From positions 1 through 5,350 of the forward strand of contig CALXKG010000065.1 in NCBI GenBank assembly GCA_944388825.1: a DNA stretch of 5,350 nucleotides, given 5' to 3'. The stretch is from an uncultured Clostridia bacterium. Its GTDB lineage: Bacteria > Bacillota > Clostridia > Oscillospirales > Ruminococcaceae. Below, piece after piece: positions 1 to 4,560 of the stretch. Every line of letters begins with the position of its first letter. Positions within the stretch are counted from its first letter, which is position 1. A program made the position numbers and the translations under genes. The notes under the pieces are model-generated. The model was not told the origin of the DNA. It ran no database searches and was given only the letters and a program-made list of their open reading frames with translations.

Positions 1-41
1 GGCCCCGGGCCGTGAAAATCGCCAAAGCGTAAATCCTGCAA
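1..41 (-). CDS. Possible 5' end of a leftward gene (TTG start, partial)
   Basis: Read leftward, a TTG codon at 41-39 opens a frame with no stop to the window edge, giving the residues LQDLRFGDFHGPG. The strand carries GGAGGGG at 54-48, six bases before the TTG, which is a good Shine-Dalgarno sequence at good spacing. Only 13 codons are visible, so no family can be named. If real, the gene is divergent from the MerR-RDD gene and the 194 bases between them hold both control regions. No convincing leftward promoter was found. The rightward alternative, a nine-codon gene tail ending with TAA at 30-32, cannot be excluded. The call rests only on the ribosome binding site. Confidence 0.27.
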   Translation of the reverse strand, partial: MQDLRFGDFHGPG

Positions 42-173
42 TCTGATCCCCTCCGCTTTCTACCGGTTGTTAAGAGAGAGTATGCGGGGGACGGGGGTTT
101 TATGTGGGCGGGGAAACCGGGATCCTATGCCGTGCAGACGGGAAACGTCTTCCGCGCCCTTTGGCAATTCATG

Positions 174-202
174 TTGACAAAATCGGGCCCGTCTGGTATA
201 CT
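174..202 (+). promoter_or_regulatory. Promoter of the MerR-RDD gene
   Basis: TTGACA at 174-179 is a perfect -35 box. It is followed by a 17-base spacer and TATACT at 197-202, preceded by TGG, which gives an extended -10 element. Transcription should start near 209, leaving a leader of about 27 bases before the ATG at 236. The spacer contains the perfect palindrome CGGGCCCG (184-191). MerR-family regulators usually bind in the spacer, but their activated promoters typically have 19-20 base spacers. This one has normal spacing, so it should fire without help; autorepression is possible but unproven. Confidence 0.8.
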
Positions 203-235
203 GAATATTAATAAGGTAGAAAAGGGGCGGAAAAT

Positions 236-1648
236 ATGAATATTGGCGAACTGTCCAGACGGTCGGGCGTGCCGGCTTATAACCTGCGGTTTTACCGGAA
301 GGCCGGGATACTGCCGCGGGAAAAGGACTGCGGCGGCGGGACCGTCCTGCTGATGCGGCGGGTGCGGCTGCTGCGGTCGATGGGCGTTCCGCTGGAAGAA
401 GTGCGGAAGCTGGCCTCCGGGCAGGAGACGCTTATTTCCGTCCTTTTCCGGCAGCACTACGATCAGCGCCCGGGGACGCCGGATTGGGTCAGGCAGGCGG
501 CGGACGCGCTGTTGGAGCAGAAGGCGTCTTTTGCCGCATTTGACCCGGAACCGTTTTCGGCATACCTGTCTGAAATGCCGCCGGAGGGGCGGATGCCCTA
601 CGCCAGCTGCCCCTGGCGGCGTTATTTTGCCCGGGTGACGGACAACATGGTCTATGGCGCGGTTATCCTCCTCCTCTTTTTCCTCTTCCGGGTCTGGCGG
701 GGGCCGTGGTATATCGGCCTGTTGGAAATGGTGCTCTCCATCCTCCTGACCCTCTGCCTGGAGCCGCTGTTTCTGCATTTCTGCGGCGCGACGCCCGGCA
801 AGGCGCTCTTCGGCCTGCGCCTGCGCCGGGCGGACGGCGGGAAACTGACCGTTCGGGAGGGGGTTGCCCGCACCTGGGGAATGCTGCTGCATGGACAGGG
901 GCTATATATCCCGCTGTACAGCCTTTACCGTCTGACCCGCTGTGGATTTGACTGCAACCGGGACGGGCGGCGGATGGAGTGGGACTATGACGGGGACGGT
1001 ACGCCCTATTCCTATACCGCCCCCCTGCGGACAGCGGTCCCCCGGGTGGCCGGGTTTGCCGCCTGCCTGGCGGCCTTCGGGCTGGCTGCGGCCGTAGGGG
1101 CGATGGCGGAATATGTCCCGCTGTATACCGGCGGGGTGGATGCCGCGCAGTTTGCCGGTAATTTCAACTACTATATCCGCCACGACGTCTACCCGGATGG
1201 AACGGCTGTCTACCTGCTGGACAAAGAGGGGAACTGGTACAAGGCGCCGGGATCGGGCAACATAGTCGTCATGGATTTCAGCGGCGGGGAAGATCGGCTG
1301 CCGCCCCCGTTTACCTACACGGTCGAGGACGGCGCGGTGACCGGCGTCTCCTTTACCGATACCCGGGAAGGGGTATCCTATACCGGGTTAAACCAGGGGT
1401 ACATCTGGAAGATCGCCCTCTCGCTTTCGGGCGGCTGGAACCCGGTGGGGAACGTCACGCTGCTGGACCGGCTGGAGAAGGAGATGGACGCACATATCGG
1501 CGAGGGGTACGCGTTTGAGGCGGGCAACGTCGCCGTCAGCTGGGATGTGTCGATGGAGGGGCTTGAAGATTATTCGATCGGGTATTTTGCCCTGTCCGGC
1601 AGGGAAGGGGCCTATACCCAGACGGTGACGGTCCGGAAAATCCGTTAA
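236..1648 (+). CDS. MerR-type HTH / RDD membrane domain fusion protein with extracellular C-terminal region
   Basis: This 470-residue protein is probably a membrane-tethered transcription regulator. Residues 1-65 match the MerR-type winged helix (IGELSRRSGV at 3-12, LRFYRKAGIL at 17-26, RLLRSMGVPLEEVRKLA at 44-60), though the wing is shorter than usual. Residues about 127-260 fit an RDD domain. The conserved Arg is at the start of the first helix (R133), the first Asp is D136, a TPGKALFGLRL motif lies at 186-196, and the second Asp is likely D250 before G255-T256. Hydrophobic segments at 137-154, 159-183 and 269-291 would put the N-terminus inside and residues 292-470 outside. Basic residues flank the predicted cytoplasmic ends. 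The last ~180 residues are rich in Gly, Tyr and beta-prone stretches, and I do not recognise a fold. The start is supported by AAGGGG at 222-227, eight bases upstream. The gene is monocistronic and ends at a terminator. The ligand and target genes are unknown. The domain calls are firm; a regulatory role is inferred. Confidence 0.85.
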   Translation: MNIGELSRRSGVPAYNLRFYRKAGILPREKDCGGGTVLLMRRVRLLRSMGVPLEEVRKLASGQETLISVLFRQHYDQRPGTPDWVRQAADALLEQKASFAAFDPEPFSAYLSEMPPEGRMPYASCPWRRYFARVTDNMVYGAVILLLFFLFRVWRGPWYIGLLEMVLSILLTLCLEPLFLHFCGATPGKALFGLRLRRADGGKLTVREGVARTWGMLLHGQGLYIPLYSLYRLTRCGFDCNRDGRRMEWDYDGDGTPYSYTAPLRTAVPRVAGFAACLAAFGLAAAVGAMAEYVPLYTGGVDAAQFAGNFNYYIRHDVYPDGTAVYLLDKEGNWYKAPGSGNIVVMDFSGGEDRLPPPFTYTVEDGAVTGVSFTDTREGVSYTGLNQGYIWKIALSLSGGWNPVGNVTLLDRLEKEMDAHIGEGYAFEAGNVAVSWDVSMEGLEDYSIGYFALSGREGAYTQTVTVRKIR

Positions 1649-1651
1649 CAG

Positions 1652-1685
1652 AAAAGCGCCTCCGGCAAAAACCGGAAGCGCTTTT
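1652..1685. terminator. Bidirectional intrinsic terminator between convergent genes
   Basis: AAAAGCGC (1652-1659) pairs with GCGCTTTT (1678-1685), and TCCGG (1661-1665) pairs with CCGGA (1672-1676) around a six-base loop. One C/A mismatch separates the two stem segments. Read in either direction the stem ends in TTTT, so it can stop the MerR-RDD transcript from the left and the DeoR/small-ORF transcript from the right. It begins three bases after the MerR-RDD stop codon and ends one base before the stop codon of the small leftward reading frame. Confidence 0.85.
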
Positions 1686-1686
1686 G

Positions 1687-1815
1687 TCATTTGGCCAGCC
1701 GCTCGATCCATCGCCGCAGCCCGTCGTAGGTCGTCTCCTCCGGCAGCCAGGGCTGCACCCGGGGCAGGTCGTGGCAGAGGGCGGTGTAGCTGTCCAGCGG
1801 GAAGAAGTTCTCCAT
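1687..1815 (-). CDS. Small 42-residue protein downstream of the DeoR-family regulator
   Basis: A leftward ATG at 1815 opens 42 codons ending in TGA at 1687-1689. The product is soluble-looking and mildly acidic, with no membrane segment. It starts MENFFPLDSY and ends YDGLRRWIERLAK. GAGGTGAT on the coding strand (1827-1820) is complementary to the 16S rRNA 3' end over eight bases and lies 4-5 bases before the ATG. This is better than most start signals in the window and is the main reason for the call. The frame fills most of the 171 bases between the DeoR stop and the shared terminator. It is probably co-transcribed with the regulator, 41 bases downstream of it. The family is not recognised. 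The C-terminal pattern (Glu-Glu-Thr-Thr-Tyr-x-Gly-Leu-Arg-Arg-Trp) loosely recalls the tail of extended NAD-dependent sugar epimerases. A gene remnant is therefore an alternative to a true small protein. Confidence 0.5.
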   Translation of the reverse strand: MENFFPLDSYTALCHDLPRVQPWLPEETTYDGLRRWIERLAK

Positions 1816-1820
1816 CGGCA

Positions 1821-1827
1821 TCACCTC
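1821..1827 (-). promoter_or_regulatory. Strong Shine-Dalgarno sequence deciding the small ORF start
   Basis: GAGGTGA on the minus strand lies five bases before the ATG at 1815. A competing in-frame ATG at 1821-1819 overlaps this element and is too close to use it, so the downstream ATG is preferred. Confidence 0.5.
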
Positions 1828-1856
1828 GGGGATAAGATACCCGGAGCGGGCGGAAA

Positions 1857-2630
1857 TTATGCCTCCTTTTCCGCCGCCAGCAGGACTTTGACGCCGGCCG
1901 TTTTCAGCGCCTCTGCGATCGGGACGGGGGGCGGGGCGTCGGTCACCAGGGTGTCGATGCCGGAGAGGGGGCAGATCTCGTAGAGGCAGACGGCGCCGAA
2001 CTTGCTGCTGTCGCACAGCAGCACCTTCCGACCCGAACAGGCGAGCATCTGCCGCTTGATCGCCCCCTGTTCCAGCGTGCTTTCGGTGATGCCGGTCTCG
2101 GTCAGGCCGCCGCAGGAGATGAAACAGTAGTCCGGCCGCAGGCGGGAGAGGTAGTCCAGCGTGTCCGCCCCGTAGAGGGAACCGGTGTTGGGCCGCACCG
2201 TCCCGCAGGCGATCACCACCCGGATCTCCGGGTCCTCCGCCAGCAGCAGGGCGTTGCGCAGGCCGTTGGTGATGGCGGTCAGCCCCGCTTTGCCGGACAG
2301 GGAGGGGATCATCGCGCCGGCGGTCGAGCTGGAGTCGAGGAAGAGGGAGCTGGACGGGACCACCAGCCCCGCACCCAGCTCGCCGATCCGTTTTTTCTCC
2401 CGGCGGTTCTGCTGCTCCCGCACCCGGGCGGAGGCCTCGTCGCCGCTGGACTCGAACAGGACCGCCCCGCCGTGGGAGCGGCGGATCAGGCCCTCGTTTT
2501 CCAGGCTGGCCAGGTCCCGGCGGATGGTCGAGCCGGAGGCGTAGAGCATCTGGGACAGCTCCGCCACCGTCGCGGATTTTTTCTGCCGGAGGATGGAAAG
2601 GATCTCCTCCTGCCGTTCAAGGGTGAGCAT
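1857..2630 (-). CDS. DeoR-family transcriptional regulator, probable rhamnose operon repressor
   Basis: This 257-residue protein is full length for the family. Residues 6-58 form the DeoR winged helix: RQEEILSILRQ, then TVAELSQMLYASGSTIRRDL (21-40) as the recognition region, then LENEGLIRRSHGGAVL (43-58), the family signature. Residues about 78-232 are the sugar-phosphate sensor domain related to ribose-5-phosphate isomerase, with FLDSSSTA (97-104), TNG (121-123), CGGLTETG (173-180) and DSSK (207-210). These are the usual ligand-pocket positions. The start is set by AAGGAGG at 2643-2637 on the minus strand, six bases before the ATG. The gene is divergent from rhaB, and in Bacillus subtilis a DeoR-family RhaR sits beside the rhaB/rhaA genes and represses them. 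From this I infer that it represses the rhamnose genes and itself, probably responding to L-rhamnulose 1-phosphate. The family is certain; the target and ligand are inferred from position. Confidence 0.93.
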   Translation of the reverse strand: MLTLERQEEILSILRQKKSATVAELSQMLYASGSTIRRDLASLENEGLIRRSHGGAVLFESSGDEASARVREQQNRREKKRIGELGAGLVVPSSSLFLDSSSTAGAMIPSLSGKAGLTAITNGLRNALLLAEDPEIRVVIACGTVRPNTGSLYGADTLDYLSRLRPDYCFISCGGLTETGITESTLEQGAIKRQMLACSGRKVLLCDSSKFGAVCLYEICPLSGIDTLVTDAPPPVPIAEALKTAGVKVLLAAEKEA

Positions 2631-2648
2631 TGGAATCCTCCTTTTGCT

Positions 2649-2691
2649 GGCAGGTTTGGGTTCTGTCTGACGGTTTCCGCTCCAACCTGCC
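2649..2691 (-). other. Stem-loop in the DeoR mRNA leader
   Basis: GGCAGGTT (2649-2656) and AACCTGCC (2684-2691) are a perfect 8-bp inverted repeat. The stem extends by two further G-C pairs (2658-2659 with 2682-2683) past a one-base bulge. The loop contains a smaller CGG-TTT-CCG hairpin at 2671-2679. The structure would form at the very 5' end of the DeoR transcript (predicted start near 2698) and finish six bases before the Shine-Dalgarno sequence. It could stabilise the mRNA, influence translation, or act as a DNA operator. Confidence 0.5.
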
Positions 2692-2704
2692 CATTTATGC
2701 TCTT

Positions 2705-2733
2705 ATTATCGCGTATTTCTGCGCATTTGTCAA
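2705..2733 (-). promoter_or_regulatory. Promoter of the DeoR-family gene
   Basis: On the minus strand TTGACA (2733-2728) is followed by a 17-base spacer and GATAAT (2710-2705), which is 11 of 12 consensus positions. Transcription should start near 2698, giving a leader of about 68 bases. This is the strongest promoter in the window. Its -35 box overlaps the repeated TTTGTC/TTTGAC elements, which fits autoregulation. Confidence 0.85.
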
Positions 2734-2757
2734 GTTCACGGTCAAATATGGACAAAT
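2725..2757. promoter_or_regulatory. Candidate operator for the DeoR-family regulator
   Basis: ATTTGTC (2725-2731) and GACAAAT (2751-2757) are a perfect 7-bp inverted repeat centred at 2741, between the two divergent promoters. On the minus strand the motif recurs as ATTTGTCCAT (2757-2748) and ATTTGACCGT (2747-2738), in tandem at a 10-base step, then ACTTGACAAA (2735-2726). The elements overlap both -35 boxes, so one bound regulator could block both transcripts. DeoR-family repressors commonly bind such multiple half-sites. Assignment to this regulator is inferred. Confidence 0.5.
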
Positions 2758-2777
2758 TTTGCAAAGTGTGGTATGCT
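2749..2777 (+). promoter_or_regulatory. Promoter of rhaB (rhamnose operon)
   Basis: TGGACA (2749-2754, five of six consensus bases), a 17-base spacer and TATGCT (2772-2777) form a sigma-A-like promoter. TGG immediately before the -10 box makes it an extended -10. The predicted start is near 2784, leaving a leader of about 60 bases. Its -35 box lies inside the right arm of the candidate operator, so repressor binding would directly exclude RNA polymerase. Confidence 0.75.
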
Positions 2778-2796
2778 TAATCCAGCAAGAAAAACG

Positions 2797-2824
2797 GCCG
2801 CCGCCCGCATTTTGAGACGGCGGC
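2797..2824 (+). other. GC-only stem-loop in the rhaB leader
   Basis: GCCGCCG (2797-2803) pairs perfectly with CGGCGGC (2818-2824) around a 14-base loop. No T-run follows, so it is not a terminator. It ends three bases before the Shine-Dalgarno sequence AAAGGA (2828-2833). A second small inverted repeat, ATGGG-AAG-CCCAT (2833-2845), follows and includes the first two bases of the rhaB start codon. Together they could affect mRNA stability or translation. Confidence 0.45.
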
Positions 2825-2843
2825 ATGAAAGGATGGGAAGCCC

Positions 2844-4310
2844 ATGAAACGGATTCTGGCTTTTGACTTCGGCGCTTCCAGCGGCCGGGCGATGCTGTTT
2901 ACCTATGATGGCGGCGCGCTCCGGATGGAAGAGATCCACCGGTTTGCAAACGATCCGGTGCCGGTAAACGGGACGCTGACATGGGACGTACTGCGGCTGT
3001 GGTTTGAGATCCGCACCGCCCTGACCAAAGCGGTCAATCTCGGCGGGTTCGACGCGGTCGGCATCGATACCTGGGGGGTCGATTTCGGGCTTTTGGACAA
3101 GCGGGGGGACCTGATCGGCAACCCGGTCCACTACCGCGACCGCCGCACCGTCCCGGTGCCGGAGGAGGCGTTTCAAAAAGTCCCGCAGGGGGAGATCTAC
3201 GCCCGCACCGGCATCCAGTTCATGCATTTCAACCCCCTCTACCAGCTGTATTACCTGGCGCATCATGAGCCGGAAAAGCTGGAGGCCGCCCGGATGCTGC
3301 TCCAGATCCCCGACCTGTTCGCCTATTTCCTGACCGGCGTCCGGAAGGGGGAGCGGACCAACGCCTCCACCACCAATATGCTAAACCCGGTCACCCGGGA
3401 GTGGGATGTGGAGCTGCTCCAAAAACTCGGCATCCCGACCCATATGCTGCCGGAACTGATCGACGCCGGTACGGTTTACGGCAATATCCGCCCGGAGCTG
3501 TGCAAAGAGCTGGGCCTCAAACCGGTACCGGTCATCGCCGTCGGCACCCATGACACCGCTTCCGCCGTCGTCGCGGCGCCGGCCGCCGAAAAGGATTTTG
3601 TCTACATCAGCTGCGGCACCTGGAGCCTGTTCGGCACCGAGGCGGACGCCCCGGTCCTGACGCCCGAGAGCGAGGCCTTCAACTTTACCAACGAAGGGGG
3701 CTACGGCGGGAAGACCCGTCTCCTCAAAAACATCATGGGCCTCTGGCTCATCCAGGAGTCCCGCCGCCAGTGGAGAAGGGAAGGGGAGGAAGTCTCCTTC
3801 AACCAGCTGGAACAGGAGGCACTGGCCGCGAAACCCTTCCAGTGCTTTGTCGACGTCGACGCCCCCGATTTCGAGGGGCCGGGCGACCTGCCGGGGAATG
3901 TGAAGGACTACTGCCGCCGCACCGGGCAGTATGTACCGGGGACCCGCGGGGAAGTGATGCGCTGCATCTATGAAAGCCTTGCGATGAAGTATAAATATAC
4001 CTTTGAGAACCTCCAGACCATCACCGGCCGCCGTTACCATACCATCCACATTCTAGGCGGCGGGATCAAGGACGGGCTGCTCTGCCGGATGACGGCGGAC
4101 GCCTGCGGGGTAAAGGTGCTGGCGGGGCCGGCCGAGGCGACCGTCACCGGCAACGCCCTGGTGCAGCTGATCGCGCTCCATGAGATCCAAGACCTTGCCG
4201 GGGCGCGGGAGGTGGTGCGCAGTTCGACGCCGCTCCAGACCTATACGCCCGAATCCCCGGAAGGCTGGGACGCCGCCTACGGCGCATTTTTGAAAGCCAT
4301 CGGCAGGTAA
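2844..4310 (+). CDS. rhaB: Rhamnulokinase RhaB (EC 2.7.1.5)
   Basis: RhaB uses ATP to phosphorylate L-rhamnulose to L-rhamnulose 1-phosphate, the second step of L-rhamnose breakdown, in the cytoplasm. The 488 residues match the usual length of this FGGY-family kinase. The N-terminal actin-like lobe has FDFGASSGRAML (7-18) for phosphate binding, GIDTWGVDFGLLD (73-85), HYRDRRT (96-102) and TNASTTNMLNP (172-182). GTHDTASAV (234-242) contains the likely catalytic base D237. The C-terminal lobe has YISCGTWSL (254-262), NIMGLWLIQES (296-306), LGGGIKD (404-410) and GPAEATVTGNALVQ (428-441) for ATP binding. This combination is specific to rhamnulokinases rather than xylulo-, fuculo- or glycerol kinases. 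The ATG at 2844 is the only in-frame start before an upstream stop (TGA at 2826-2828). Its AAAGGA (2828-2833) lies ten bases upstream. The gene is first in the operon and divergent from the DeoR-family regulator. All key residues I can check are present. Confidence 0.97.
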   Translation: MKRILAFDFGASSGRAMLFTYDGGALRMEEIHRFANDPVPVNGTLTWDVLRLWFEIRTALTKAVNLGGFDAVGIDTWGVDFGLLDKRGDLIGNPVHYRDRRTVPVPEEAFQKVPQGEIYARTGIQFMHFNPLYQLYYLAHHEPEKLEAARMLLQIPDLFAYFLTGVRKGERTNASTTNMLNPVTREWDVELLQKLGIPTHMLPELIDAGTVYGNIRPELCKELGLKPVPVIAVGTHDTASAVVAAPAAEKDFVYISCGTWSLFGTEADAPVLTPESEAFNFTNEGGYGGKTRLLKNIMGLWLIQESRRQWRREGEEVSFNQLEQEALAAKPFQCFVDVDAPDFEGPGDLPGNVKDYCRRTGQYVPGTRGEVMRCIYESLAMKYKYTFENLQTITGRRYHTIHILGGGIKDGLLCRMTADACGVKVLAGPAEATVTGNALVQLIALHEIQDLAGAREVVRSSTPLQTYTPESPEGWDAAYGAFLKAIGR

Positions 4311-4317
4311 GGGGGCA

Positions 4318-4393
4318 ACAGTGGGAATGCCCACCGCTGTCCGCTGGCCCCGGCGGAATTTCTCCCCTGGCTTTGTGGGAACCGGGGGAGAGA
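4318..4393 (+). other. Cluster of three RNA hairpins after rhaB
   Basis: Hairpin A is GTGGG (4321-4325) with CCCAC (4330-4334), and can be flanked by ACA/TGT pairing. Hairpin B is TCCGCTGG (4340-4347) with CCGGCGGA (4350-4357), fully complementary with one G-T wobble; the innermost pairs must open to form a loop. Hairpin C is TCTCCCCTGG (4361-4370) with CCGGGGGAGA (4382-4391), ten pairs with one wobble and an 11-base loop. None is followed by a T-run. They may protect the rhaB 3' end from exonucleases or mark a processing site. Confidence 0.5.
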
Positions 4394-4442
4394 GGCCGCC
4401 ATGCCTTAAATAGATCATGAATATAAAAGAAGAATGAAAAAT

Positions 4443-4490
4443 AAATCATGGTGGACCGGCCGCGGGCGGCCTCCATCATGATTTGGTTTT
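4443..4490 (+). terminator. Large hairpin plus T-run between rhaB and rhaA, possible attenuator
   Basis: AAATCATGGTGGA (4443-4455) pairs with TCCATCATGATTT (4472-4484), 13 pairs including one wobble. Above a two-base CC bulge, GGCCG (4458-4462) pairs with CGGCC (4467-4471) around the loop CGGG. The stem is followed by GG and then TTTT at 4487-4490, which can also face the A-run at 4437-4441. The shape fits a leaky intrinsic terminator or mRNA processing site that would lower rhaA relative to rhaB. The T-run is short and offset by GG, so efficient termination is doubtful. Confidence 0.45.
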
Positions 4491-4560
4491 CGATACAAGC
4501 AGCAGGCAATTCATCATTTTCCCGGCCCTTTTGATGGGCTGAGAAGAAAGGACGGTCATC

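Larger units (their letters stand above)
4311..4560 (+). other. Structured 250-base spacer between rhaB and rhaA
   Basis: No gene of useful length is visible here. The stretch holds three GC-rich hairpins (within 4318-4393), an A/T-rich single-stranded-looking segment (4403-4442), a 42-base hairpin with TTTT after it (4443-4490), a 5-bp hairpin (GGCCC 4524-4528 with GGGCT 4536-4540), and the rhaA Shine-Dalgarno AAAGGA (4547-4552). Genes of one operon are usually much closer together. No good sigma-A-like promoter was found for rhaA inside the spacer. Read-through from rhaB with structure-dependent tuning of rhaA is therefore the simplest reading. Confidence 0.6.

Noticed and set aside
3..32. 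Rightward nine-codon tail (reads PRAVKIAKA then TAA) as the end of an upstream gene
   Set aside because: Too short to judge, no terminator follows it, and the opposite strand has a better-supported start signal in the same bases.
125..892. Leftward 255-codon open frame opposite the MerR-RDD gene
   Set aside because: Low-complexity Arg/Pro/Gln-rich translation with no family features; it is a by-product of GC-rich codon use in the real gene.
986..1003. DYDGDG in the MerR-RDD protein as an EF-hand or dockerin-like calcium loop
   Set aside because: Its position right after the basic segment and before Gly-Thr fits the conserved second Asp of the RDD domain, and no paired loop is present.
2671..2687. 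Catabolite-repression (cre) site in the divergent region
   Set aside because: The best match around TTTCCGCTCC misses several conserved cre positions.
2825..2827. Upstream ATG as the rhaB start
   Set aside because: It is out of frame with the kinase and has no Shine-Dalgarno sequence; an in-frame stop at 2826-2828 blocks any longer rhaB.
3381..4049. Leftward 222-codon open frame opposite rhaB
   Set aside because: Antisense shadow of a conserved kinase; no start signal or family motif.
4401..4437. Tiny frames ATG-CCT-TAA (4401-4409) and a six-residue MNIKEE (4417-4437) as leader peptides
   Set aside because: They are too short to support. The first has an AGAGG sequence nearby, but neither encodes a regulatory codon run.
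4483..4517. A separate promoter for rhaA after the large hairpin
   Set aside because: The best -10-like hexamer (CATCAT) has no acceptable -35 box at 16-18 bases.
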